Source: Hyphomicrobiales bacterium (GTDB taxonomy: Bacteria > Pseudomonadota > Alphaproteobacteria > Rhizobiales > Beijerinckiaceae). Taken from it: DNA of 64,000 bases. Each line of letters starts with the position of its first letter. Within the stretch, counting starts at the first letter, position 1. This document shows, piece by piece, positions 55,156-63,814 of the stretch. The notes beneath the pieces are model-generated. The model did no database searches and had not been told where the DNA came from. It worked only from the letters and a program-made list of their open reading frames with translations. The stretch lies in contig UCLR01000003.1 of NCBI GenBank assembly GCA_900473415.1, forward strand, positions 248,001 through 312,000, read 5' to 3'. A program made the translations under genes and the position numbers.

Positions 55156-56097
55156 ATGACGCGCTTCGTCCTCGGCCGCCTGGCCTGGATGGCGGCGATC
55201 CTGCTCGGCGTTTCCCTGGTCGCCTTCGTGCTCATGCGAGCGATCCCTGGCGACTTCGCCATCGCCGCGGCCGGCTCGCAGCGCGTCGCGCCAGAGGTCT
55301 TGGCCGCGATCCGGCGCGACCTCGGCATCGACCAGCCACTGACGGCGCAATATCTCTCATGGCTCGGGCATGCGCTGACGGGCGACCTCGGCACCTCCTT
55401 CGTGACGCGCCGGCCGGTGCTGGGCGAACTGCTCTCCCGGCTTGCCGTCACCTTCCAGCTCACCTTCGTCGCGGCCATCATCGCCACCCTGATGGGCCTC
55501 GCCACCGGGCTCGCCGCGGCGCGGCTGCGCGGCGTGACAGACTGGCTGGTGCGGCTCTGGAACGGGCTGATGCTGGCGGTGCCAAACTATGTCGTCGCGA
55601 CGCTGATCGTGCTGCTCTGCGGGCTCTATTTCCCGGAGATCACGGTGCTAGGCTACACGCCATTCCTCGAGAACCCGCTGGCCAATATCGGCAGCCTGCT
55701 GCTGCCCGGCCTGGCGCTGGCGCTCGCCGTCTCCGTGACCATCGCCGAGAACATGCGCGCGGCGGTGCTCGAGGTCGCGAGCCAAGATTTCGTGATGGTG
55801 GGGCGCGCCAAGGGACTCGGGCGCGGCGCGATCCTGCGCGATTATCTCGTACGCAATGCGCTGACGCCGGTCATCACCGCCGCCGGGCTCAAGATCGCCG
55901 CGCTGCTCGGCGGCAGCATCCTGGTCGAAACCATCTTCGCGATTCCGGGGATGGGGCAGTATCTCTTCGACTCCATCAACAGCCGGGACTATCCCGTGAT
56001 CCAGGCGATCGTGCTGGTTGCGGCCGGGATCGTCGTGCTGGTCAACACCGCGATCGACATCGCCTATGCGCGGGTCGACGCGCGGGTGCAGATGTGA
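55156..56097 (+). CDS. ABC transporter permease, DppB type
   Basis: 313 aa. LGRLAWMAAILLGVSLVAFVLMRAIPGDFA opens the protein. GIDQPLTAQYLSWLGHALTGDLGTSFV is the periplasmic loop, and QDFVMVGRAKGLGRGAILRDYLVRNALTPVI the EAA region. It ends INTAIDIAYARVD-like, the DppB C-terminus. The stop overlaps the dppC-type start (GTGA). Confidence 0.94.
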   Translation: MTRFVLGRLAWMAAILLGVSLVAFVLMRAIPGDFAIAAAGSQRVAPEVLAAIRRDLGIDQPLTAQYLSWLGHALTGDLGTSFVTRRPVLGELLSRLAVTFQLTFVAAIIATLMGLATGLAAARLRGVTDWLVRLWNGLMLAVPNYVVATLIVLLCGLYFPEITVLGYTPFLENPLANIGSLLLPGLALALAVSVTIAENMRAAVLEVASQDFVMVGRAKGLGRGAILRDYLVRNALTPVITAAGLKIAALLGGSILVETIFAIPGMGQYLFDSINSRDYPVIQAIVLVAAGIVVLVNTAIDIAYARVDARVQM

Positions 56098-56975
56098 GCG
56101 GGGCCGCGCAGGAGACGGCGCCGGCCGGCGCCCCCGCCGCGGCGGCCGGCAGGCAGGGCTCCGTCTTCACTCAGGGCCGGCTGCTCCTCGGCCTGGGGCT
56201 CGCCATGCTCGCCGCCATGCTGGTCGTCACCATCCTCGCGCCGCTGATCGCTCCCTACAGCCCCTCCGCAACCTCGCCGGATTCGCTGGCCCCGGCGAGC
56301 GCCGGTCACTTGCTGGGCACCGATTCGATCGGTCGGGACGTGCTAAGCCGGCTCATCGTCGGCGGGCGCACGACGCTCCTGATCACCGTGACGGCGGTGC
56401 TAATCGCGCTGGTGGCGGGGCTGATCCTCGGGCTGGCAGCAGGCTATCTCGGCGGGCTCGTCGACGAGATCATCATGCGCGCGCTGGACGTGATCTTCGC
56501 CTTCCCGGTGCTGCTGCTGGCGATCGCGGTCGTGGCGGCGTTGGGACCGACAGTGCCGAACCTGATCCTGACGATCGCGATCGTCTACACGCCCGCCATG
56601 GCCAGAGTCGTGCGCGCGCCCGTGCTCAGCGTCAAGCAATGGGACCATGTCGAGGCGGCGCGTAGCATCGGCATGAGCGAGATGCGGCTCGTGCTGCGCC
56701 ACATCCTGCCGATCGTGGTCTCGCCGATCCTGGTGGCGACAAGCCTGACGCTGTCGCAGACCATCTTCACGGTGACGGCGTTGTCCTTCCTGGGCCTGGG
56801 CCCGCCGCCGCCGGATCCGAACTGGGGCGGCATGCTCTCGGAGGCGCGCCAGTTCATGGAGCTCGCGCCGCTGACGGTCATCGGCCCTGCCGCGGCCATC
56901 GTCTTCGCGACGCTGACCTTCATCATCATCGCCAACGGGCTGCGCGAGGTGCTCGACGTGGGGAGCGTGCGATGA
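56094..56975 (+). CDS. ABC transporter permease, DppC type
   Basis: 293 aa from a GTG overlapping the upstream stop. After an Ala-rich N-terminal tail, GLGLAMLAAMLVVTILAPLIAPYSP is the first helix, HLLGTDSIGRDVLSRLIVGGRTTL the DppC signature, and VEAARSIGMSEMRLVLRHILPIVVSP the EAA loop. FLGLGPPPPDPNWGGMLSEARQFM is typical. The stop overlaps the next ATG. Confidence 0.94.
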   Translation: MSGAAQETAPAGAPAAAAGRQGSVFTQGRLLLGLGLAMLAAMLVVTILAPLIAPYSPSATSPDSLAPASAGHLLGTDSIGRDVLSRLIVGGRTTLLITVTAVLIALVAGLILGLAAGYLGGLVDEIIMRALDVIFAFPVLLLAIAVVAALGPTVPNLILTIAIVYTPAMARVVRAPVLSVKQWDHVEAARSIGMSEMRLVLRHILPIVVSPILVATSLTLSQTIFTVTALSFLGLGPPPPDPNWGGMLSEARQFMELAPLTVIGPAAAIVFATLTFIIIANGLREVLDVGSVR

Positions 56976-57778
56976 CCGGCCCGTTGCTCAGCGTCCGCGA
57001 CCTCGCCGTCACCGTGACGACCCGCCGCGAGGTCGTGCGAGCGGTGCGGGGAATCTCCTTCGACATCGGCGCCGACGAGGCGGTCGGCTTCGTCGGCGAG
57101 TCCGGCTCCGGCAAGAGCATCACCGCCAAGGCGCTGATGCGGCTCGCCCCCGAAGGCACCGCGATCGCGCTCACGGGCTCCATCGCCCTGCGCGGGCAGG
57201 ACATCCTCGGCCTCGGCGAGGCCGAGATGCGCGGCCTGCGCGGTCGGCGCATCGCCATGGTTTTCCAGGACCCGATGACCTCGCTCAACCCGGTCATGAG
57301 CATCGGCGCCCAGATGGGCGACATGCTGCGCCGGCATCTCGCGCTTTCGGGGCGCGCGGCTCGCGAGCGCGGCATCGAACTGCTCGATCTCGTCGGCATC
57401 CCCGATGCGGCGCGGCGCATCGACGACCATCCGCATCAGTTCTCCGGTGGTCAGCGCCAGCGCATCCTGATCGCGATCGCGATCTCCTGCGAGCCGGACC
57501 TGCTGATCGCCGACGAGCCGACGACGGCTCTCGACGTGACGGTGCAGGCGCAGATCCTGCGGTTGCTGCTGCGGCTCCGGGAGGAGCGCGGCATGGCGCT
57601 GATGCTGATTACCCATGATTTCGGCGTCGTTGCCGGCATGGTCGACCGCGTCAACGTGATGTATCGCGGCGAGATCGTCGAGAGCGGGCCTGTCGGGCAG
57701 GTCTTCGCCGAACCGCAGCACGGCTATACGCGGGCGCTGCTCGATGCCGTGCCCCGGTTGCAGGGGACGGCCGGATGA
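56972..57778 (+). CDS. ABC transporter ATPase, DppD type
   Basis: 268 aa. Walker [38 protein letters not shown] as Q-loop, [21 protein letters not shown] as signature and [20 protein letters not shown] as Walker B are the OppD/DppD pattern. The sequence ends shortly after [26 protein letters not shown], slightly short of many DppD proteins, so the C-terminal Fe-S-type Cys tail is missing. Confidence 0.94.
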   Translation: MTGPLLSVRDLAVTVTTRREVVRAVRGISFDIGADEAVGFVGESGSGKSITAKALMRLAPEGTAIALTGSIALRGQDILGLGEAEMRGLRGRRIAMVFQDPMTSLNPVMSIGAQMGDMLRRHLALSGRAARERGIELLDLVGIPDAARRIDDHPHQFSGGQRQRILIAIAISCEPDLLIADEPTTALDVTVQAQILRLLLRLREERGMALMLITHDFGVVAGMVDRVNVMYRGEIVESGPVGQVFAEPQHGYTRALLDAVPRLQGTAG

Positions 57779-58779
57779 GCGCGCCCGAGATGCTCCGCCC
57801 GCCGCAGGATGTGCCGCAGCCCGTGCTGCAGGTCCGCGATCTCTCGGTCCTGTTTCCGGCGCGACGCGGCGGCGTGGCGGTCAGGGCGGTCGAGCGCCTG
57901 TCCTTCGACATCGCACCGGGCCAGACGCTCGGTCTCGTCGGCCAGTCCGGCTCCGGCAAGACCACGGCGGGCCGGGCCATCCTCCAGCTCCAGAAGGCGG
58001 ATGGCGGCTCGGTACGCCTGCTCGGGCGGGAGCTGACGACGATGCGCGCCGGCGAGCTGCGCCGGATGCGGCGGCACATGCAGTTCGTGCAACAGAACCC
58101 CTATTCCAGCCTGCATCCGCGCCTGACCATCGGGCAGGTCCTGAGCGAGCCGCTGCAGGTTCATCGCGCTGTGCCCGCGAACCGGATGCGCGAGCGCGTC
58201 GCCGAGCTACTGGAGCTGGTCAATCTCGATCCGGCGATGATGCGGCGCTATCCGCACGAATTCTCCGGCGGGCAGCGCCAACGCGTCGTCATAGCCCGGG
58301 CACTGGCGGTCAATCCGGATTTCCTGGTCTGCGACGAGCCGGTCTCGGCGCTCGACGTGCGCACCCAGGCGCAGATCGTCGCGTTGCTCCAATCGCTTCA
58401 AGAGAGGCTGAAGCTCTCCTATCTCTTCATCGCCCATGACCTCGCGATCGTGCGCGAGATGGCACATCGCGTCGCGGTGATGTTCCGCGGGCGGATCGTC
58501 GAAATGGGCACCGCCGACCAAGTCTACGAGAGCCCGGGCCATCCCTATACGCGGCTGCTGCTGGATGCGGTCCCAGTGCCGGATCCCGCCCTGCAGCGCG
58601 AACGCCTGCGCCGGGCGCCGCCTGATATGCGCTTCCTCGAGGGTGACGGAGGCGGCTGCATTTTCGGCCTGGACCATGCCGGGGCCGGGACGGCCGAGTG
58701 GCACGAACTCGCCGAAGGACACGGCGTCTCGTGCCGCTACTGGCCGCAGAAGGCCGCGTCGGCACCCGGCCACATCTGA
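57775..58779 (+). CDS. ABC transporter ATPase, DppF type
   Basis: 334 aa, starting with ATGA overlap. Walker A GQSGSGKTTAGRAILQLQ, Q-loop FVQQNPYSSLHPRLTIGQVL, signature [20 protein letters not shown] and Walker B FLVCDEPVSALDVRTQAQIV are present. VEMGTADQVYESPGHPYTRLLLDAVPVPDP is the DppF C-terminal part. It pairs with the DppD-type ATPase; the two form the only Dpp-type ATPase pair visible in the window. Confidence 0.95.
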   Translation: MSAPEMLRPPQDVPQPVLQVRDLSVLFPARRGGVAVRAVERLSFDIAPGQTLGLVGQSGSGKTTAGRAILQLQKADGGSVRLLGRELTTMRAGELRRMRRHMQFVQQNPYSSLHPRLTIGQVLSEPLQVHRAVPANRMRERVAELLELVNLDPAMMRRYPHEFSGGQRQRVVIARALAVNPDFLVCDEPVSALDVRTQAQIVALLQSLQERLKLSYLFIAHDLAIVREMAHRVAVMFRGRIVEMGTADQVYESPGHPYTRLLLDAVPVPDPALQRERLRRAPPDMRFLEGDGGGCIFGLDHAGAGTAEWHELAEGHGVSCRYWPQKAASAPGHI

Positions 58780-58835
58780 GCATCGCGCCGGGAGGCAGGG
58801 GCCTGTCCGGTCGCCGGCGGAGAGGGAGGACGACC

Positions 58836-59981
58836 TTGCGGATCACCCGGATCATCGCGCAGCCTGTCCTCGTGCCGCGCAGGCAGGCCTATGGCCGCGA
58901 CGCGGCGTCCGCTCTCGGAGCGGCGCCCGCCTCCGAGCACGGCATCGTCACGATCGAGACAGACGCCGGCCTGACGGGCCATGGCGAGATATGCAGCGTC
59001 TTCAGCCGGCGTGGCCGGCTGCTCTGCCGCGACGTCGAACTCAACCTGGAGCCCGTGCTGATCGGCCAGGACCCGCGCCGCATCGCCGCGCTCGCGGCGG
59101 CGATGGACAGGGCACTCGAGGGCAGCGAGCCGGCGAAGGCCGGTATCGAGATGGCGCTCTTCGACATTCTCGGCAAGGCGGCCGGCCTGCCCGTCTATCA
59201 GCTGCTCGGCGGCCTGGTGAGGGAACGAATATCCCTCAGCTATTCCATCCCCTTCGGCACGCCGGCCGAGATGGCCGCCTTCGCCCGCGAGCGGATTGCC
59301 GAAGGCTTTCGCACCGTCAAGGTCAAGGTCGGCCGGGACCGCGACACGGATGTCGAGACGGTCCGCGCAGTGCGCGAGGCGGTGGGCGGCGATATCCGCG
59401 TCCGCGTCGACGCCAATATGGGCTGGAGAACCCCCAACGAGGCGATCGGGATCATCCGCGCGATGGAGCCGAGCCGTCCCGAGATGATCGAGCAGCCGCT
59501 CCCCGGCCATGACCTCGACGGGCTGGCGCGCGTCCGCGCCGCCGTCGGCGTGCCGATCCTCGCCGACGAGAGCGTGTGGACGCCGCGCGACGCGATCGCG
59601 GTGGTCAAGCGTGGCGCCGCGGATTTCGTGAACGTCTATGTCAGCGAGGCAGGCGGCCTGCTCAAGGCGGCCGGCATCTTCGCCATCTGCGAGGCGGCGG
59701 GCATCCCCTGCATGATCGGCAGCATGCCCGAAACCGGCATCGGCACCGCCGCCCAGATCCATCTCGGCCTCGCCATGAACAATCTGCAGATCGACAGCGA
59801 CACCTGCGGCGTTCTCTATCACGAGATCGACCTCATCGAGACGCCGTTGCGCATCGAGGGAGGCTTCGCCTATCCGCCACAGGGGCCCGGCCTCGGCGTG
59901 CGGCCCGATCATGAAGCGATAGCCCGGCATGCCCTGGAGGACCCGCCGCGCCGAGGCTTGCGCGCCGGACCTGCCGATTGA
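58836..59981 (+). CDS. Enolase-superfamily enzyme of the muconate-cycloisomerase/dipeptide-epimerase branch
   Basis: 381 aa from a TTG with GGAGG upstream. The capping domain starts RITRIIAQPVLVP. In the barrel, RTVKVKVGRDRD carries the first catalytic Lys, VRVDAN, EMIEQPLPG and ILADES the three metal acids. The strand that normally bears the second catalytic Lys reads FVNVYVSEAGG, with Tyr at the expected Lys position. It is the final gene of the peptide-transporter operon (57 nt after it), which favours a peptide- or amino-acid-derivative substrate. The altered active site may mean a different reaction. Confidence 0.85.
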   Translation: MRITRIIAQPVLVPRRQAYGRDAASALGAAPASEHGIVTIETDAGLTGHGEICSVFSRRGRLLCRDVELNLEPVLIGQDPRRIAALAAAMDRALEGSEPAKAGIEMALFDILGKAAGLPVYQLLGGLVRERISLSYSIPFGTPAEMAAFARERIAEGFRTVKVKVGRDRDTDVETVRAVREAVGGDIRVRVDANMGWRTPNEAIGIIRAMEPSRPEMIEQPLPGHDLDGLARVRAAVGVPILADESVWTPRDAIAVVKRGAADFVNVYVSEAGGLLKAAGIFAICEAAGIPCMIGSMPETGIGTAAQIHLGLAMNNLQIDSDTCGVLYHEIDLIETPLRIEGGFAYPPQGPGLGVRPDHEAIARHALEDPPRRGLRAGPAD

Positions 59982-60487
59982 GCCATCCCCAAGGCAGCCA
60001 TGGATAGCTGCCGTAGGGCTGAAGCATTACGACAGATTCTCAAAGCATTGATTTTGCTTTGGAATTTTGGCGCGCACTCAAGATAAAACTGCTAACACAT
60101 ATGTATTTGAAATATCGATATAATTTCTGCGTTAACATAGATGCCGCACTGCAATTGTATTTTTGAGTTGCCCCCAGAACTTTGTACCCCGTGCTGGAAA
60201 TTCTGAACGCTTCTATTACGAATTCATTCGAGAGCACCCAAGATGCGGTCAACGTATATGACTTGCTGCGCCGCCATGCCGAATTATTTATCAGCGTCAA
60301 CCGGTTGCGGAGCATAGCACAGCAGGTACGCCAATCGGGATACCCCTCGATGGTACAACGCTTGGTAGAAGGGTAGCCTGGTCAAGTTCGCTCCGGAGGA
60401 AGTCCCGCGGACAACCGTTGCGGCCGCGTCGACGGCCAAGAACTCTGGAAGGGAAGCGGCGAGTCCACGGATCAGGGATGGGCGTCA
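59982..60487. other. A+T-rich intergenic patch between converging genes
   Basis: The stretch 60031-60370 is far less G+C-rich than the rest of the window. It begins with the inverted repeat GGCAGC-N8-GCTGCC at 59993-60012, a possible weak terminator, and contains a promoter-like TTGGAA-N17-GATAAA at 60059-60087. Only the doubtful small ORF at 60182-60376 is present. Confidence 0.5.
60182..60376 (+). CDS. Doubtful small hypothetical protein in A+T-rich patch
   Basis: 64 aa from a TTG, not recognised. The C-terminal part, LLRRHAELFISVNRLRSIAQQVRQSGYP, looks like an amphipathic helical protein. The codon use is unlike that of neighbours. No good ribosome-binding site is visible. It may be a fragment of a transferred gene. 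No function is proposed. Confidence 0.25.
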   Translation: MYPVLEILNASITNSFESTQDAVNVYDLLRRHAELFISVNRLRSIAQQVRQSGYPSMVQRLVEG

Positions 60488-61969
60488 TCACTTGTCGAGC
60501 GGAAAGATGGGCCGCCGCACCCTGCGATATGGCAGTTTGCTGAGATCGGGCGTGCAAAGCGCGCCACTGTCGCAGACGATTACCTTGCCGGCGATCGGCT
60601 CGAAGGCGGCGCGGAAATGCTGCATCGATTTCAGCCCGACCACGCGCTTCGCCGCCGGATCGATGCCGAAGGCGCGGAACTGCTGCAGGTCGGTCATCTG
60701 CGCGCGTATCGTGGTGACGAGAATCTCGATATCGCCGACTCGCAGCACGGCACACGGCCCCCAGCTCGCCTGCAGGCCACCCATCATCGGGCCGTCGCCG
60801 ACATAATCGCCGTCGCTGACGCGGACCAGCGTGCCGGTGAGTTCGAGCGGCCCACCGCCGAGTTCGGCATCGACCTTGCCGCCGAGCCTGACCGAGACGG
60901 TCGAGCCTGGCTTGCCCTTGCGCAGTTCGGCGGCGACCTCCGGATCGACCATCGGACCGAAGCAGGCATCCTTGAGATCGGCCCCGATCATGCCCTTGAG
61001 CAGGCCGGTTGCGTCGCCATAGCCGCCGCCGCCGGGATTATCGGCATAGTCGGCGATGATCAGCGGGCCGGATGACGCGACATAGGACTTCGCTTCCGCG
61101 ACAGCGTTCTCGACCGACAGGAAGGGTGTCACCATGTCGAAGCGGCGCTGCCACATGTCGTCGACCAGAGCCTCGGCAAAGGCCTGGTGCTTCTCGCGCT
61201 GGCCCTCGCAGGTCACGAGCACGGTCGGGCCCGCCTCATGGATATCGGCATTGCCGAAGCCGCCATTGACGCTGACGGCGAAGACGCCCGCCTCCTTCTC
61301 GTAGGCCTTGGCCTTGGCGATGCGCTCGACCATCGGGCCGATATCGGTGCGCCCGCCATTGACCTCTTCCAGCATGGGCCGCCCGGCACGCAGCGTCACC
61401 GGCCTAATATCGCCTTTCAGCGTCCGCTGCATGATGCCGGCGGCGAGCTTGCCGGTCTCGCGGACATCGACATGTGGATAGGTCTTGTAGGAGACGACGA
61501 TATTGGCGAGTTCGGTCATCTTGCGGGTGACATTGGCATGGGGATCGAGCGTGATGCCGATTGGCACGTCCGGGCCGAGTACGGCGCGGACGCGCTCCAG
61601 CAACTCGCCCTCGCCATCCTCGCAGAACTCCGTGACCATGGCGCCGTGCAGGCCGAGCAGCACGCCGTCGATCTTGTCGGCGTGAGCCTTCGCGGTCTCG
61701 ACGATGACACCGGCGATGCGGTCGAAGGCATCGCGCGTCACCGGGCCGGATGGCTGTGCGGCGGCGCTGATCGCATGAATGACCCGCCACCCGGCCGGAC
61801 GGCCGATATCGAGGAAACCGGCGATCGGCGTGTTGGCCTTGCCCCGCGCGGCGATCGCGTCCTCTCCGAGGTTGATGCCGCGATCGGTGAAAGCGGCGTA
61901 ATCGGCCGGGCAGCGGCTGAAGGTGTTGCTCTCATGCGAGAACTCGGCGGTCAGGACGGTAAAGCTCAT
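60488..61969 (-). CDS. M81 family metallopeptidase (MlrC-like), second copy
   Basis: 493 aa. The residues expected for zinc binding and catalysis are conserved: Glu13 in FSHESNTFSR, His in GLHGAMVTEF, DPHANV with Asp and His, and His in TYPHVDVRETG. IADYADNPGGGGYGDATGLLKGM is the MlrC C-terminal motif. It is clearly divergent from the copy at 20789-22258, with different loop sequences, so it is an old paralogue. It lies 37 nt after a dppC-type permease at the 3' end of its operon. It probably hydrolyses an imported small peptide in the cytoplasm. Confidence 0.92.
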   Translation of the reverse strand: MSFTVLTAEFSHESNTFSRCPADYAAFTDRGINLGEDAIAARGKANTPIAGFLDIGRPAGWRVIHAISAAAQPSGPVTRDAFDRIAGVIVETAKAHADKIDGVLLGLHGAMVTEFCEDGEGELLERVRAVLGPDVPIGITLDPHANVTRKMTELANIVVSYKTYPHVDVRETGKLAAGIMQRTLKGDIRPVTLRAGRPMLEEVNGGRTDIGPMVERIAKAKAYEKEAGVFAVSVNGGFGNADIHEAGPTVLVTCEGQREKHQAFAEALVDDMWQRRFDMVTPFLSVENAVAEAKSYVASSGPLIIADYADNPGGGGYGDATGLLKGMIGADLKDACFGPMVDPEVAAELRKGKPGSTVSVRLGGKVDAELGGGPLELTGTLVRVSDGDYVGDGPMMGGLQASWGPCAVLRVGDIEILVTTIRAQMTDLQQFRAFGIDPAAKRVVGLKSMQHFRAAFEPIAGKVIVCDSGALCTPDLSKLPYRRVRRPIFPLDK

Positions 61970-62006
61970 GGCGTTCCTCTGGCTGCTTCGCGCGTGTCTT
62001 GCCGTG

Positions 62007-62852
62007 TCAACCGTCCCTGAGCGGGCGGCGGATATCGAGCGCCTCGATCAACGCATCGCCGAAAACATTGATGGCGATGACGGCGGTGGCGATGACGAGG
62101 CCAGGGAAGATGATGATCCAGGGTGCGATGAAGATCTGCGCGGTGCCGGAGCTCATCATCGCCCCCCAGCTCGGAACGGGCGGCTGCGCGCCCAGCCCGA
62201 AGAAGCCGAGCGTCGCTTCCAGCACGATCGCATCGCCTGTCGCCAGCATCCCGGCGACGATGACCGGCGTCATTGCATTGGGCAGGAGATGCAGGAAGAG
62301 CACGCGCGCAGGCCGCGCGCCCGCCGTCACTGCCGCATCGACGAAAAGCTCGCCCTTCAGCGCCATCACCTGCGCCCGCGTCAGCCGGGTGAATTGCGCG
62401 AGATAGGCAATCGCTATGGCAATCGCCGTCGAATGCAGTCCCGGCCCGAGGATCGCAATCAGGATCAGCGCCAGCAGGATCTCGGGGAAGGACCAGGTGA
62501 GGTCAACGAAGACGGTAACGACCCTGTCGAAGATGCCGCCGAAATAGCCGGCGGCGGCGCCGAGCGTCGCGCCCACAAGTACCGACAAGGCGATCGAGAG
62601 CACGCTAACGCTGAGCGAGGTGCGCGCGCCCTGGATGATGCGCGAGAGCAGGTCGCGCCCGAACTCGTCCGTACCGAGCCAATGCGCCGCTGATGGCGGC
62701 GTATTGGCGATGGAGAGCTTCTGCGCGGCATAGTCATAGGGCGCGATCCAGGGCGCGGAGATCGCGCAAAGCACGAGCGCGAGTAGGAACAGAGCGCAGA
62801 TGGCGCCGCGCGGCGACCGAACAAGGCGGCCTGCGAGGGAGGAGCGGCTCAT
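62007..62852 (-). CDS. ABC transporter permease, DppC type
   Basis: 281 aa. The first helix is ICALFLLALVLCAISAPWIAPYDYA, HWLGTDEFGRDLLSRIIQGARTSLSVS is the DppC motif, and VDAAVTAGARPARVLFLHLLPNAMTPVI the EAA loop. GLGAQPPVPSWGAMMSSGTAQIF precedes the last helices. The start overlaps the dppB-type stop by 4 nt. No ATPase gene lies between it and the M81 gene. Confidence 0.93.
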   Translation of the reverse strand: MSRSSLAGRLVRSPRGAICALFLLALVLCAISAPWIAPYDYAAQKLSIANTPPSAAHWLGTDEFGRDLLSRIIQGARTSLSVSVLSIALSVLVGATLGAAAGYFGGIFDRVVTVFVDLTWSFPEILLALILIAILGPGLHSTAIAIAIAYLAQFTRLTRAQVMALKGELFVDAAVTAGARPARVLFLHLLPNAMTPVIVAGMLATGDAIVLEATLGFFGLGAQPPVPSWGAMMSSGTAQIFIAPWIIIFPGLVIATAVIAINVFGDALIEALDIRRPLRDG

Positions 62853-63781
62853 CTTGCACCCATCGCTTCACGCAAACGTGGATCGAGCGCCGCCTGGGCG
62901 AGATCGCCGATGAGCGTACCGAGCATCACGGCGATCGCCAGCATCAGCAGGCAGCCCTGCACCAGCGGATAATCGCGCTGCCCAAGCCCCGTGATCAGCA
63001 GCGAACCCAATCCCGGCCGGGCGAAGACATACTCGACCGTGACCGCGCCGCCGAGAATCCAGCCGATGCGCAGACCGAGGATGGTCATCACCGGCAGCAT
63101 CGCCTGCTGAAGGATATGACGCAGCTGGATGCGCCAGAACGGTACGCCCTTGGCCTGCAGCACCCGCACGAAGTCCCGCTGCGAGATTTCGACCATCGCC
63201 GCGCGCGTGACGCGGGCGATCAGCGCCGTGCCGCCGATGCCGATGGTCAGCGCCGGCAGCACCAGCGCGTCCCATGTCCGGGCGCCGGAAACCGGGAACC
63301 ATTCGAACTGCACGGCGAACATCAGGATCATCAATAGTGCCAGCCAGAAGCTCGGTAGCGTCGATCCCAGCAGGATGAAGCCCATCACCGCCCGGTCGAA
63401 CAGGCTGTCGCGGAACGAGGCCGCGAGCACGCCGGTCACGATCCCGACCACCGTCGAGAAGATCAGCGCCGTGCCGCCGAGCGTGAGGCTATGCGGCATG
63501 TTCTCCGCGATGAGCTGCGAGACGGGCCGGCGCATCACAATGGCGTCGCCGAGATCGCCGCTGGCGATCTTGGCGAGCCAGCGCCCGTACTGGACCAGCA
63601 AGGGCTGATCCAGGCCGTAGCGCGCGATCATCTGCGCCCGCTGTTCCGGCGAGGACCCGACCTGGATCAGATGCTCCAGGGGGTCGCCCGGCACGAGATG
63701 GATGATCATGAAGATCACCAGCGAGACGGCGAGGAAGACCGGCACCAGCATGGCAAGGCGCCGGATCGCGAAACGCAGCAA
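62849..63781 (-). CDS. ABC transporter permease, DppB type
   Basis: 310 aa. LRFAIRRLAMLVPVFLAVSLVIFMIIHLVPGDPLEHL opens the protein. YGLDQPLLVQYGRWLAKIASGDLGDAIV is the periplasmic loop, and QRDFVRVLQAKGVPFWRIQLRHILQQAMLPVM the EAA region. It follows the binding-protein stop by 33 nt and forms the channel with the next gene. Confidence 0.93.
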   Translation of the reverse strand: MLRFAIRRLAMLVPVFLAVSLVIFMIIHLVPGDPLEHLIQVGSSPEQRAQMIARYGLDQPLLVQYGRWLAKIASGDLGDAIVMRRPVSQLIAENMPHSLTLGGTALIFSTVVGIVTGVLAASFRDSLFDRAVMGFILLGSTLPSFWLALLMILMFAVQFEWFPVSGARTWDALVLPALTIGIGGTALIARVTRAAMVEISQRDFVRVLQAKGVPFWRIQLRHILQQAMLPVMTILGLRIGWILGGAVTVEYVFARPGLGSLLITGLGQRDYPLVQGCLLMLAIAVMLGTLIGDLAQAALDPRLREAMGAR

Positions 63782-63814
63782 GGATCGATCTCCCGCGTGG
63801 TGGTTCGTCCCGGC

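Noticed and set aside
53550..55505. 651-codon minus-strand frame
   Set aside because: It is antisense to the family-5 binding protein and the dppB-type permease. The low-complexity Arg/Gly/Glu-rich sequence marks it as a shadow.
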